Shown: positions 33,231-42,248 of the stretch, piece by piece
Layout of the letters: each line of letters begins with the position of its first letter
How positions within the stretch are numbered: the stretch's first letter is position 1
From: Chimaeribacter californicus
Lineage (GTDB): Bacteria; Pseudomonadota; Gammaproteobacteria; Enterobacterales; Enterobacteriaceae
NCBI RefSeq assembly: GCF_002858675.1
Contig: NZ_PJZF01000004.1
Location: forward strand, 241,960 to 305,959
Direction: 5' to 3'
Length of the DNA stretch: 64,000 nt
The notes under the pieces: model-generated
Told to the model about the DNA's origin: nothing
Seen by the model: the letters and a program-made list of their open reading frames with translations, nothing else
The model's database searches: none
Translations under genes and position numbers: made by a program

Positions 33231-34816
33231 TACTTGGCGGCCTGGCTGGTTTTGGTGACCTGGGAATAGTAGACCATGTCAGGGTTGATGCCCTGCACGT
33301 AGCCTTGCAGGTTGTCCCGCACTGCCACCAGGTTGCGTGCCTGCAGCCCGATCACATACGGCGAACTTTTCTGCACTTCACGCTGCATCGCCTGGTACAT
33401 CTCCACGCGTTTCGCCTTATCACTCTCTGCCGTGGCAGCGATCACCTGTTTGGTCAGCTCAGGGATGTGCCAGTTGGAGCGCATCGCCAGCGTGGTGCTG
33501 CCATCTTCCGGGTTATAGGCGAAGGCGGCGGCGTTGGTGTTCGGGTCAAAGTAGTCGGCACCCCAGGCGTTCAGCGTGGCTTCATATTTATGCGCTTTGA
33601 CGCTGGTCGCGACTTCGGTGCTGATGCCGGGGATCAGTTCCACTTTTACGCCGCCTTTGGCGAAGCTGGCCTGCAACGCCTGCGCGATGTCCAGGTACGG
33701 CGGCTGGTTGCTCACCGACAGTTTAAAGCTGACGTTGGTCAGGCCGGCTTTTTCCAGGATCTGTTTGGCTTTCGCCGGATCGTAGGTGTACGGGTTGTCG
33801 TTCAGCGCGCCCAGGAAACCTTCCGGCAGGAAGGATTGATGCACCTGGAACTGGCCTTTCAGCAGGTCATCGGCAATGCCGTGGTAGTCAAACAGGTAGC
33901 GCGACGCTTCCCAGAAGGCCGGGTTTTTCAGCGCCGGGGAGGCGTCGGTGTTGAACTGCATGTAATAGAGCGACGCCATCGGGATCGCGAGCGGCTTCAC
34001 GCCCGCTTTACCTTTAAGCGCGGCCATCTGGTCAGCCCCCAGATTACGCGCGATGTCTGCGTCGCCCTGCTCCAGCAGCAGGCGGCGGGCGGCCGGTTCC
34101 GGCACGTTTTTAATCAGCACGTTTTTCAGTTTCGGCGCGCCGCCCGGCGAGGTCGGGTTCGCGGACATCAGCAGCACTTCATGCGGGATGAAACGGCGGA
34201 TCTGGTACGGGCCGCTGCCGGCAGAGTGGGTAATCAGCCACTGGTTGCCGTAGTCATTTTTCTTCTGGTTCGCCATCGCGGTTTTTTCATCCACGATGGA
34301 GGCCACCGGCGCAGAGAGCAGGCTCAGCACGTAAGTCGGGCTGACGTTGGCGCTCCAGCTCACCTGCACCTGATTCGGGCCGACTTTTTTCAGGCTGGCA
34401 TCCACGTTTTCCGGCGTCCAGCCCAGCTGGGTCAGGATAAAGGAGGGTTCCAGGTTCAGCTTCACCACGCGGGAGAGGGAGAAGATCACATCTTCCGGGC
34501 GAACCGGGTTACCACTGGCGAATGTCGCGCCGTCACGCAGGGTAAAGGTCATGCTGCGGTTATCTGCGCCCGGCTGCCAGTTGCTGGCCAGGGTCGGCTG
34601 GATGTCGATGGGGTTTTTCGGGTCAGACTGCACCAGACGCTGGTACAGGTTGGTGAACGCCTGCACCGAGGTCAGTTCAAAGCCCTGTGCCGGGTCAAGG
34701 CTGCTGGCGTCATCAATCGATTGGGCAATCACCAGCGTGTCCGGTGGGGTGGCCGCATAGGCTGAAAAAGAGGTAGCCAGCGCCAGCGCAATCATAGAGG
34801 GAACGTTATATTTCAT
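33230..34816 (-). CDS. Periplasmic substrate-binding protein, family 5
   Basis: This 528-residue binding protein is the first gene of the importer operon. A Sec signal peptide (MKYNVPSMIALALATSFSAYA) is followed by TPPDTLVIAQSIDDASSLDPA and the family 5 block FTLRDGATFASGNPVRPEDVIFSL. It lacks a lipobox, so it is soluble in the periplasm. Peptides, nickel complexes, opine-type metallophores or other small ligands are all possible. Placement between two TonB-receptor loci hints at metal-ligand uptake, but that is inference. AAGGAAACC precedes the ATG. Confidence 0.9.
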   Translation of the reverse strand: MKYNVPSMIALALATSFSAYAATPPDTLVIAQSIDDASSLDPAQGFELTSVQAFTNLYQRLVQSDPKNPIDIQPTLASNWQPGADNRSMTFTLRDGATFASGNPVRPEDVIFSLSRVVKLNLEPSFILTQLGWTPENVDASLKKVGPNQVQVSWSANVSPTYVLSLLSAPVASIVDEKTAMANQKKNDYGNQWLITHSAGSGPYQIRRFIPHEVLLMSANPTSPGGAPKLKNVLIKNVPEPAARRLLLEQGDADIARNLGADQMAALKGKAGVKPLAIPMASLYYMQFNTDASPALKNPAFWEASRYLFDYHGIADDLLKGQFQVHQSFLPEGFLGALNDNPYTYDPAKAKQILEKAGLTNVSFKLSVSNQPPYLDIAQALQASFAKGGVKVELIPGISTEVATSVKAHKYEATLNAWGADYFDPNTNAAAFAYNPEDGSTTLAMRSNWHIPELTKQVIAATAESDKAKRVEMYQAMQREVQKSSPYVIGLQARNLVAVRDNLQGYVQGINPDMVYYSQVTKTSQAAK

Positions 34817-34892
34817 GGGGTTTCCTTGCTGAGTCTTTTTTCGCGAGTGTAGGTTAACTTAGGGTAGGGCAACCAGAACAATATTGGCTATG

Positions 34893-34935
34893 CTTATGCC
34901 TTATCGTTATAAATATATCTGTTATGAATATAACG
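34893..34935. promoter_or_regulatory. AT-rich motif and inverted repeat upstream of the ABC operon
   Basis: TTATGCCTTATCGTTATAAAT (34893-34913) is nearly the same as the motif at 29706-29727. CGTTATA (34905-34911) and TATAACG (34929-34935) form a perfect inverted repeat across it. It lies about 90 bases before the binding-protein start and probably holds the operon's control site. Confidence 0.4.
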
Positions 34936-35135
34936 TAACCAGTTGATTCTTCAAGCGCCTGTTTTATAACGCAGAGTGAAAGTCACCGGCGTTTCTGTTT
35001 CTTCCTGACGCGTTAAAAAATCTGTTCCGCTATGCAAGCGCCTTTTGGCAATGGAATCAGCTGCTATTGATTAGCAAGATTGATTTTTGTACTAATCTTA
35101 ACGGACTCACCTTCCCTCTTTGCACGGATACAACC

Positions 35136-37367
35136 ATGCTCAGTGACATGAAACTTCCTGAAGGTTTCCGCAGTCGCTTTAACCGGCAGATGCTCTACCC
35201 GCTGAGCGCTGTGCTGCTGATCATGTTTGTCGCTATCGGCCTGTTTTTATTCTGGTTGGGCCACCAGAACGACCAACGGGCGCAACATCAGGAGGCGGCG
35301 ATCATTACCTCCTCGCTGACCTACAGCCTGGCTGAACTGGCCTCACAGCAGCGCAGCGTGGCCGCCTGGGAGCCGGTGGCGCAGAAGCTGGCGGAGCAGC
35401 CTGTTGATATCACCTGGCTTAATGAGAATGTCGGCGCTTGGCTCTATAACATGTTCAAACATCAGCAGGTGTTTATCCTGTCGCCGGACAACCGGATGGT
35501 CTTCGCCTCGATCAACGGCATGGGCAGCAATGACCCACGGCTGATGCCGCCCGAGATCGTGCCGCTGCTGGCTGAACTGCGCGCACGCGCTGAAAAAGCG
35601 AACCTGAAAACGGTCTCTGACCAGAATTTACGGCGTACCCGCGCACCCAGCCTGACGGATGTCGCCATTGTGGAAGGGAACCCGGTGGTGTTTGCCGCCA
35701 GCCAGATCCATGGGCCAAAGCTGCCGCGTGAGCCAACCTATACCCTGGTCAGCATCCGGTTGCTGAATGATGGTTTCCTGTCCAGTCTTTCACAGCGCGG
35801 CCTGATCCGGGGCCTGCACTTTACCCTTAAGGCAAGCAGCAAACCGGCGGAGATCAGTATTCCGGTTTATGCCAAACATACCGATCAGGTCGGTTACATG
35901 ACCTGGCAACCAGACCGGCCCGGCAGCCGGATGCTCAGTTACGTCGGCCCGGCCGCCGCCCTGTTTGGGGTGGTGATGGTCGCGGTGATTATGGTGATTG
36001 TGCGCACGCTCTGGCATTCGGCCCTGAACCTGAACCAGTCGATGATTGAACTGCGCGCCAGTGAGGCGCAGGCGCAGCATCTGGCTTTCCATGATGTGCT
36101 GACCGGGCTGCCGAATCGGGCGCTGCTGGAAGACCGGCTCTCCCATTCGCTGGCGCTGACGGCCCGCAATGGCGGGTTTACCGCCCTGCTGGTGCTGGAT
36201 CTCGACCGCTTCAAAAACGTCAATGACACCCTGGGCCACAGCGCCGGGGATGGGTTGATCAAAGAAGTCGCGTCGCGCCTTTCGGCGCTGGTGCGCAAAA
36301 CGGATACCGTGGCACGCATCGGCGGGGATGAGTTTGTGGTGGTGCAGACGGACGTTCATGACCTGAGCGATGTGCAGGCACTCTGCCAGCGGATCCACGC
36401 GGCGATTGAGCGGCCGTTTATGCTGGCCGGCAATGATACTTTTATTGGCGTCAGCATCGGGGTGGCGCTGGCGCCGGCCGATGCCATGGAACGCAGCGAG
36501 CTGATGCGTAAAGCGGATATTGCGCTGTATGTCGCGAAATATGAGGGGCGCGGCCACTTCCGCTATTTTGAGCAGTCGATGGATGACTCGGTGCAGACCC
36601 GGCAGGAGATTGCCACCGATCTGCGCAATGCGTTGATGAACAACACCGGGCTGGAGGTGCATTTCCAGCCGCAGGTGGATATGTCCGGCCAGCACGTGAT
36701 CGGGCTGGAAGCGCTGTTACGCTGGCAGCACCCGACGCGCGGCACCATTTCGCCGGATGAGTTTATCCCGGTGGCGGAGGAGAACGGTGTGATTATCCCG
36801 CTGGGGGAATGGGTACTGCGCCAGGCGTGCCGGGCTTCCCATACCTGGCCGGCGCTGTTTATTGCGGTGAATGTCTCGCCGGTACAGTTCCGCTCCAGCG
36901 ATTTCGCCAACCGGATCAAAACCATTGTGACGGAAGAGAAGGCCGACCCGTCCCACATTGAGCTGGAGATTACCGAAAGCGTGTTGCTGAATGATGATGA
37001 CGAAGCACGCCTGACCCTGATGGCGCTGCGTGACGCCGGGTTCAAAATCGCGCTGGATGATTTCGGCACCGGTTACTCCAGCCTCAGTTACCTGAGCCGC
37101 TTCCCGGTGGACAAAATCAAAATCGACCGTTCGTTTATCCGTAACCTGGGCGTAGGGGAGAACTCCGGCGCGATTGTGGAATCCGTGGTGCGGCTCGGCC
37201 GGGCGATGGGGCTGACGGTGACCGCCGAAGGGGTGGAAACCGAGGGGCAGATGGCGGCCCTGACCGAAGCGGGCTGCGATGAGATGCAGGGCTATCTCTT
37301 CTCCCGCGCGATCCCTGAAGATCAATTGCCGGCGCTGATGGCGAAATCAGATGCCCACCATACTTAA
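35136..37367 (+). CDS. CHASE4-GGDEF-EAL cyclic-di-GMP protein
   Basis: This is an inner-membrane enzyme of about 743 residues. Two hydrophobic helices (LSAVLLIMFVAIGLFLFWLG and AALFGVVMVAVIMVIVRTLW) bracket a periplasmic CHASE4-type sensor (AWLYNMFKHQQVFILSPDNR). The GGDEF domain has an intact active site (RIGGDEFVVVQ), and the EAL domain has EALLRWQHP, the ENGVIIPLGEWVLRQAC block and DDFGTGYSSLSYLSRF. Either synthesis or breakdown of c-di-GMP is possible. It may influence the fimbriae in this window. I start at ATG 35136 (35148 is also possible) because the longer frame begins with TTG. Confidence 0.93.
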   Translation: MLSDMKLPEGFRSRFNRQMLYPLSAVLLIMFVAIGLFLFWLGHQNDQRAQHQEAAIITSSLTYSLAELASQQRSVAAWEPVAQKLAEQPVDITWLNENVGAWLYNMFKHQQVFILSPDNRMVFASINGMGSNDPRLMPPEIVPLLAELRARAEKANLKTVSDQNLRRTRAPSLTDVAIVEGNPVVFAASQIHGPKLPREPTYTLVSIRLLNDGFLSSLSQRGLIRGLHFTLKASSKPAEISIPVYAKHTDQVGYMTWQPDRPGSRMLSYVGPAAALFGVVMVAVIMVIVRTLWHSALNLNQSMIELRASEAQAQHLAFHDVLTGLPNRALLEDRLSHSLALTARNGGFTALLVLDLDRFKNVNDTLGHSAGDGLIKEVASRLSALVRKTDTVARIGGDEFVVVQTDVHDLSDVQALCQRIHAAIERPFMLAGNDTFIGVSIGVALAPADAMERSELMRKADIALYVAKYEGRGHFRYFEQSMDDSVQTRQEIATDLRNALMNNTGLEVHFQPQVDMSGQHVIGLEALLRWQHPTRGTISPDEFIPVAEENGVIIPLGEWVLRQACRASHTWPALFIAVNVSPVQFRSSDFANRIKTIVTEEKADPSHIELEITESVLLNDDDEARLTLMALRDAGFKIALDDFGTGYSSLSYLSRFPVDKIKIDRSFIRNLGVGENSGAIVESVVRLGRAMGLTVTAEGVETEGQMAALTEAGCDEMQGYLFSRAIPEDQLPALMAKSDAHHT

Positions 37368-37464
37368 GCGCTGTTTTGCGTTATTCTGCGCAGCGGTTTA
37401 CAACGTCTGACGAAGTGACGTTGTCACCTGTAATAGGCGTTTTGCTTTTCAAAAGGACAGGATC

Positions 37465-38025
37465 ATGCAATTTATTACGGTGCCCGGGTATACCAACTCC
37501 GGGCCACAGCATTGGCAAACGCTGCTGGAGCAGAAATACCCGCAGATTATCCGTGTGCAGCAACAAGACTGGGAATGCCCGGCGCGGCAAGCCTGGATTG
37601 ACGGCATCACCGCGACACTGGCACCGCTCACCGGCGAGGTGATGTTGATTGGCCACAGCTGCGGGGCGGTCGCGATCACCCAGTGGGCGGCGCACTCTTC
37701 AGCAATGAATAACGCCGGGCTGAACATCAAAGGCGCGCTGCTGGTAGCCCCGGCAGATGTGGACGCACCTGACGCGCTGGAGGCGATCCGCGTTCAGCGG
37801 CCGTTAAGCCTCGCCCCACTGCCGTTCCCCTCGATGCTGGTCGCCAGCGACAACGATGAACACCTGAGCCTGACGCGCGCCAACCAGCTGGCAACCGCCT
37901 GGGGCAGTGAGCTGATTATTATCCGCGGCGGCGGCCACCTGCACAGTGCCGCCGGTTATGGTGAGTGGCCGTTATGTGAAGTGCTGATTAACCAGCTTTC
38001 CGGTAACCAGCTTCAGCCGGTGTAA
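37465..38025 (+). CDS. Small serine hydrolase, RBBP9/YdeN family
   Basis: This 186-residue alpha/beta hydrolase opens with FITVPGYTNSGPQHWQTLLE, the family start. The nucleophile serine lies in LIGHSCGAVAITQW, the acid probably in VASDNDEH and the histidine in GGGHLHSAAGYGEW, giving a full catalytic triad. Enzymes of this family have poorly defined ester substrates. AAAGGACAGG precedes the ATG. It is a single gene following the c-di-GMP protein with its own short upstream region. Confidence 0.88.
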   Translation: MQFITVPGYTNSGPQHWQTLLEQKYPQIIRVQQQDWECPARQAWIDGITATLAPLTGEVMLIGHSCGAVAITQWAAHSSAMNNAGLNIKGALLVAPADVDAPDALEAIRVQRPLSLAPLPFPSMLVASDNDEHLSLTRANQLATAWGSELIIIRGGGHLHSAAGYGEWPLCEVLINQLSGNQLQPV

Positions 38026-38061
38026 GCACCTGCCGGAAACCGGCATTCTGCGCCTGATTGT

Positions 38062-38068
38062 CTATACT
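38062..38068 (+). promoter_or_regulatory. RpoS-type -10 element
   Basis: CTATACT lies about 64 bases before the small gene at 38132. This is the preferred -10 form for RpoS holoenzyme. No clear -35 is needed for that class. Confidence 0.35.
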
Positions 38069-38131
38069 GTTAATTCACTTTCGTTTTTTGACGAAATCTG
38101 GATAGCAACGTTAACCATTGAGGAGCACGTG

Positions 38132-38275
38132 ATGAGCCAGCAACAGTTTGCCAGCGGGCAACAGGACGATAAGAGCAAAAACCCGTCGCCTTCCCATGCC
38201 AACGACAAAGACGATCCGCATAGCGCACCCGAGTCCGGCGATAAAGAGCCGCCCAAAGACACGCCAAAGCATTGA
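38132..38275 (+). CDS. Small hydrophilic protein, 47 residues
   Basis: The frame from ATG 38132 encodes a very polar protein (MSQQQFASGQQDDKSKNPSP, then rich in D, K, P, S, E, ending PPKDTPKH). GAGGAGCACGTG gives an excellent ribosome site, an RpoS-type -10 lies upstream and a strong terminator follows the stop by 7 bases. These three signals together make it a real gene. The composition predicts an unfolded protein. Function unknown; a stationary-phase or desiccation role would suit the promoter but is not shown. Confidence 0.75.
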   Translation: MSQQQFASGQQDDKSKNPSPSHANDKDDPHSAPESGDKEPPKDTPKH

Positions 38276-38282
38276 TTGTCAC

Positions 38283-38311
38283 CCCGGCGCAGGCGCGCCG
38301 GGTTATCTTTT
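38283..38311 (+). terminator. Terminator of the small gene
   Basis: CCCGGCGC (38283-38290) and GCGCCGGG (38295-38302) enclose a 4-base loop and are followed by TTATCTTTT. Confidence 0.8.
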
Positions 38312-38331
38312 CCTCGCCTTTCCTGCTTTCC

Positions 38332-40443
38332 TCAGAACGCTATCTGCATTGACAACTCCGCCATGCGCGGCTCACCCAGTTGCGCCGAGGCATACCCCGC
38401 GCCGCTGTAGCCATTCAACCCGCCCGGCACAATATTCGTCCAGTAGTGGCGGTTGGTGAGATTAATGATGTCCAGCCGGAAGGTGGTTGCGCTGTTAAAT
38501 AACGTGGTCTGGTAGCTGCTGCCGAGATCAACCGTGGCGTAGCTCCCTACCCAGTTATCATTGGCGTTATCGGTGGGGCGGCGGCCGACATAGTGCGCCC
38601 CGGCATGCACCTCGGTACTGCGCAGCATCGGCAGGGTGTAGATCGCCAGCAGGCTGGCCGTGGTGCGCGGCAGCCCGACAATCTGCCGGTTTTCGGTGTC
38701 AGCACTCGCCGTATCCCGCAGGCGTGGGTCGAGCCAGGTTACCCCGCCGAACAGGTGCAGATCCGGCGTGACGTCGCCGTCCGCCATCAGCTCCAGCCCG
38801 CGGTTCCGTTGTGCGCCGTCCACCGCGTAGTTGCCCGCGCTGTTGGTGTAAGCGTAAGGGCGGTCAATCTGGAACAGGGCGGCGGTCAGCAGCGTTTTGC
38901 CGATCGCCAGTTTGCTGCCTGCCTCAACCTGCTTGCTGCGATAGGGCGACAGCACCGATCCGGCATTGGTTGCCCCGCTGGGCGCGACATCCCCCTGTTG
39001 CAGGCTGTCAGCATAGGTGACGTAGAGCGTCAGCGGTTCCACCGGTTTGTACATCACACTGCCGGAACCACTGAACCCGCTGTCATCAGAAGCGCTGCTG
39101 CGGCTGCCGTTTTTATTGTAGTTCGCTGAGGTCAAAAAGCTCTGGCTGCCGGCGAGCAACAGGCTCCATTGCGGCGAGAAGGTCAGGGTGTCGCTGAGCA
39201 GGAACGACTGCTGGGTGGTGGTGGCAGAGTGATAACGATCGGTAAAATCGGGGTAATCGGGTTCTGCAAAAGCCTGCGGATGCGCCAGGCTCGCCTGGCC
39301 CAGCGTCGTGGTGGTGCCGTTACGCGGGTTATCATTTTTCCAGACAAAGCCGCGCAGCCCGGCAGCGATATCATGCTTCAGCCAGCCGGTGTCCACCTCG
39401 CCGGTAAGGTTGGCGAAATAGCTGTTAATGGTAAAACGGCTGGCAGCAGAACTGGAGGTGGTGGTCTTGTAGTCGCCGTTACCGTTCAGGAAGGTATTGG
39501 TCACCGCCGTGGATTCACGATCGGCAATCTGCCGCAGCACCGCGATTTCGCCCAGCCAGTTGCCGTCAAAATCGTGTTTCAGGTGGAGGGCGGCGGTCAG
39601 GGTTTTGTCATCATTTCCTGCATAATACTGCCCGGAACGGTCCTGATCGATGCGTGATGCCGACGGAAACGCCACACCATTTGCCAGCGCATAACTGGCC
39701 GGCAACCCTTTTTCAACATAGTGGTAATAGCTGAAGGTGGTTTCCAGCACCGTCTGATCGGTGAGGTTAGCGTCAACAGCCAGATCCACCAGCTGGCGGC
39801 GTTTCCGGCTGTTGGCGGCATAACTGTGCCCCTCCTCATCCAGCAGGTTCAGGCGGTAACGCAGCCGGTCGCCGCTGTCGAGCGGGCCGCTGAGATCGGC
39901 ACCCACCTTGCGGCTGCCGTCACTGCCGCCGCCCAGCGTGATGGAACGCTGCGGCAGATCGGCCGGGCGTTTCGATACCAGATTAAACATCCCCGCCGGG
40001 TTGGCCGGGCCATACAGCGCGCCCCCCAGGCCATTCAGCACTTCAATATGGTCAAACTGCTCGACCGGGTAAGGCGTGGTCGAGACCACATTCAGCCCGT
40101 CGATCAGGCTGTTTTGCACTACGCTGCCCTGCATGCCGCGGCTCTGCGGCCGCACGCCATCGCCCTGTACGGAGGGCAGGTAACGGTAAATCTGTTTGAT
40201 CTCTTTAAACTGCTGTTGTTGCATCACGCGCGGCGACACCGCCTGTATTGCGTAAGGCGTGTTGCGGATTTCGCGCTTCCCCAGATTACCGACCGAGGCT
40301 TCTTTGTCAGGCGCGGGGGTGCCGGTAGTGGGCGGCGTGGCGGTCACGGTCAGGGTATCGTTTGGGGTGGCGGCATAGACCGGCAATGCGGCAGCAACGG
40401 CAAGCGCCAGGGCGCGGCGGGCAAAAAGGGAGATGGTTATCAT
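38332..40443 (-). CDS. TonB-dependent receptor, siderophore type
   Basis: This 703-residue outer-membrane receptor has a signal peptide (MITISLFARRALALAVAAALPVYA), a TonB box region (NDTLTVTA) and a plug with SRGMQGSVVQNSLIDGLNVV and VEVLNGLGGALYGPANPAGMFN. Its barrel ends NRHYWTNIVPGGLNGY then LSMQIAF with terminal Phe. The RGF motif of many siderophore plugs reads SRGMQ here. It faces away from a periplasmic binding-protein gene, with which it shares a 122-base promoter region. Its ligand is unknown. It is not closely similar in sequence to the receptor at 27.5 kb. Confidence 0.9.
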   Translation of the reverse strand: MITISLFARRALALAVAAALPVYAATPNDTLTVTATPPTTGTPAPDKEASVGNLGKREIRNTPYAIQAVSPRVMQQQQFKEIKQIYRYLPSVQGDGVRPQSRGMQGSVVQNSLIDGLNVVSTTPYPVEQFDHIEVLNGLGGALYGPANPAGMFNLVSKRPADLPQRSITLGGGSDGSRKVGADLSGPLDSGDRLRYRLNLLDEEGHSYAANSRKRRQLVDLAVDANLTDQTVLETTFSYYHYVEKGLPASYALANGVAFPSASRIDQDRSGQYYAGNDDKTLTAALHLKHDFDGNWLGEIAVLRQIADRESTAVTNTFLNGNGDYKTTTSSSAASRFTINSYFANLTGEVDTGWLKHDIAAGLRGFVWKNDNPRNGTTTTLGQASLAHPQAFAEPDYPDFTDRYHSATTTQQSFLLSDTLTFSPQWSLLLAGSQSFLTSANYNKNGSRSSASDDSGFSGSGSVMYKPVEPLTLYVTYADSLQQGDVAPSGATNAGSVLSPYRSKQVEAGSKLAIGKTLLTAALFQIDRPYAYTNSAGNYAVDGAQRNRGLELMADGDVTPDLHLFGGVTWLDPRLRDTASADTENRQIVGLPRTTASLLAIYTLPMLRSTEVHAGAHYVGRRPTDNANDNWVGSYATVDLGSSYQTTLFNSATTFRLDIINLTNRHYWTNIVPGGLNGYSGAGYASAQLGEPRMAELSMQIAF

Positions 40444-40492
40444 CAGGTAACAGGCTTACGGCCGGGGTAAAGAATCAAGGGTGCGAAGGGTA

Positions 40493-40506
40493 ACATATCG
40501 ATATGT
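40493..40506. promoter_or_regulatory. Perfect palindrome ACATATCGATATGT
   Basis: This 14-base perfect palindrome lies in the divergent promoter region of the receptor and binding-protein genes, followed by an AT-rich stretch with TATAACGAT (40517-40525), a block also present in the 34.9 kb motif. No good Fur box is visible here (about 10 of 19 matches at best). Confidence 0.4.
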
Positions 40507-40565
40507 ATTATTATATATAACGATGTGATAGGTTAGGGCGTTTGTTTTCGTGCATGAAGGTAATT

Positions 40566-41594
40566 ATGAATTCTCGCCTCAGGCTAATCGCCGCGTTTTC
40601 CCTGCTTTTTGGCTCTTTTCCCTCTGCGTTTGCCGCTGATGGCGTGCGGCAGATTACCGATGACACAGGTAAAACGGTGACGGTGCCGGGGCAGGTCAGG
40701 CACATTGCCGATGCCTGGTATGCGCATCACTCTCTGTTAATGACACTCGGTGCCGGTAGCAAAATTGTGGCAACGGTCAACCATCCTGAAAGCCGCCCGT
40801 GGATGTTCCGCCTGCAACCGTCGCTGGCCCAGGCGCTCAGCGTGCACGGCATTACCTTTAACAGCGAGGCGTTACTGGCGCGACAGACTGACGTGATTTT
40901 TGTCCCGGCGGGTGACGGCGATGCCCCGGCATACCGGCAGGCAAATATCCCGACGCTGGAGATGCGGTTTACTGATTACCCGTCGCTGAAAAAATCCCTG
41001 CTGACCACGGCCGCCGTATTGGGCACCCCGGACGCCGCCGCGCGGGCGCAGGCCTACAACGCCTATCTGGATGCGCAACTCACCCAGACCACCCAGCGCA
41101 CTGCCTCGCTGGCACCCGAGCAACGGCCGACCGTGCTGCATATCGCCTCTCTGCATCCGCTGAAAATAGACGGCAGCGATACGCTGATCGATCAGTGGAT
41201 CCAGGCGGCAGGCGGGCGCAATGCCGCTGCCGCGATCAAGGGCAACCTGCATGAAATCTCGCCGGAGATGATCCTCGCCTGGCAGCCGGACATCATTATT
41301 CTGGGGGCGGATGCCGGGTCAATTGCGGATTCTGACTACGCGGCACTGTTCACGGCGCTGAAGGCAGTGCAGCAAAAGCGGGTGTACCGCAACCCGGCCG
41401 GGGTGTTCCCGTGGGATCGTTACGGCACCGAAGCGGCACTCCAGATCCCATGGGCGGCAAAACTGTTACACCCGGATCTCTTCCCGCAGAACGATATGGT
41501 GAAAATTACCCGGGATTTCTACCAGCGCTTTTTCGATTACCGGTTAAGTGACGCCGAGGCAATGCGGATGTTGAAAGGGTTGGGGCCGGAGTAA
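40566..41594 (+). CDS. Periplasmic binding protein of siderophore/cobalamin type
   Basis: This 342-residue cluster A-II binding protein starts at ATG 40566, with AAGGTAATT upstream and a signal peptide MNSRLRLIAAFSLLFGSFPSAFA. The first lobe opens VRQITDDTGKTVTVPGQVRHIAD and the second holds the family pattern ISPEMILAWQPDIIILG. The C-terminus has KITRDFYQRFFDYRLSDAEA, common in iron-compound binding proteins of this type. As with the pair at 26-29 kb, no permease or ATPase gene accompanies it. It probably serves the divergent receptor. Confidence 0.87.
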   Translation: MNSRLRLIAAFSLLFGSFPSAFAADGVRQITDDTGKTVTVPGQVRHIADAWYAHHSLLMTLGAGSKIVATVNHPESRPWMFRLQPSLAQALSVHGITFNSEALLARQTDVIFVPAGDGDAPAYRQANIPTLEMRFTDYPSLKKSLLTTAAVLGTPDAAARAQAYNAYLDAQLTQTTQRTASLAPEQRPTVLHIASLHPLKIDGSDTLIDQWIQAAGGRNAAAAIKGNLHEISPEMILAWQPDIIILGADAGSIADSDYAALFTALKAVQQKRVYRNPAGVFPWDRYGTEAALQIPWAAKLLHPDLFPQNDMVKITRDFYQRFFDYRLSDAEAMRMLKGLGPE

Positions 41595-41633
41595 GGGAAT
41601 GGAGAGAAAAAAGGGTTCATATTAAAAAATGTT

Positions 41634-41653
41634 CCCCCGTCCCATAACGGGGG
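41634..41653. terminator. Terminator between convergent genes
   Basis: CCCCCGT (41634-41640) and ACGGGGG (41647-41653) enclose a 6-base loop. The minus strand continues AACATTTTTT; the plus strand has CTGTTTTAC. It probably works in both directions. Confidence 0.75.
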
Positions 41654-41661
41654 CGCCTGTT

Positions 41662-42060
41662 TTACTCTTCAGGTAATTTATCAGGATCTGACAAACGGGC
41701 ATTGGCCAGAGCCTCCACCTCCGGCGGCAGGGGCAAGCCGAGGCGGGCAAACAATTTTTTGGCGCGCCGGGCATCACGCTGGTTTTGCGCATGTTCGATG
41801 ACATGCTGTTGCCGCACCAACTGTTCAGCGCGCCGCTCGTAATAGTCGCGGCGATCCGCCTCTGTCATCCGGTAACCCACCACATTCCCCGCCAGCCGCA
41901 CGGTTTCCACCGGCACAAACACCACTGAGCGGCACCCGTCTGCTATACGTGCCAGCGCCTGACGATCGTGATGTTCATCCGGTTGCAGGGTATGGCCGGC
42001 CAGCATCTTTTCCACATACGGCATAAAGTGTTCGACATTCTGCTTCTTGGTTACCGCCAT
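41662..42060 (-). CDS. Unknown protein, 132 residues
   Basis: I do not recognise this protein. The start at 42060 has GAGGAG 8 bases upstream. It is cytoplasmic, arginine-rich and mostly helical in appearance (RRDYYERRAEQLVRQQHVIEHAQNQ then RDARRAKKLFARLGLPLPPEV). A central beta-like part CRSVVFVPVETVRLAGNVVGYRM precedes the helices. It lies at the edge of the low-GC accessory patch with the recombinase and is divergent from another unknown gene. Basic charge suggests nucleic-acid contact, which is only a guess. Confidence 0.7.
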   Translation of the reverse strand: MAVTKKQNVEHFMPYVEKMLAGHTLQPDEHHDRQALARIADGCRSVVFVPVETVRLAGNVVGYRMTEADRRDYYERRAEQLVRQQHVIEHAQNQRDARRAKKLFARLGLPLPPEVEALANARLSDPDKLPEE

Positions 42061-42248
42061 CGTCACGCTCCTCAAGAGAAAAGTCCTGCTTAACAGCATA
42101 CTGTCGGGCTGCGTAAAGGTCTAACCGGCAAAGGCATCTGAAGATGATCGCGCTCAAGAAAGCAGGGCTGGATAACCAGTGAATCGGATTCTCTGCCATT
42201 TTGTTCCCACGTATAATTATTCCCCTCTTTCCTCAAGGATGGGTCTGA

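Noticed and set aside
33173..34765. Long plus-strand open frame of 530 codons
   Set aside because: It is antisense to the binding-protein gene of the ABC operon, which has clear family motifs.
40493..40525. Fur box upstream of the second receptor pair
   Set aside because: The best alignment reaches only about 10 of 19 consensus positions.
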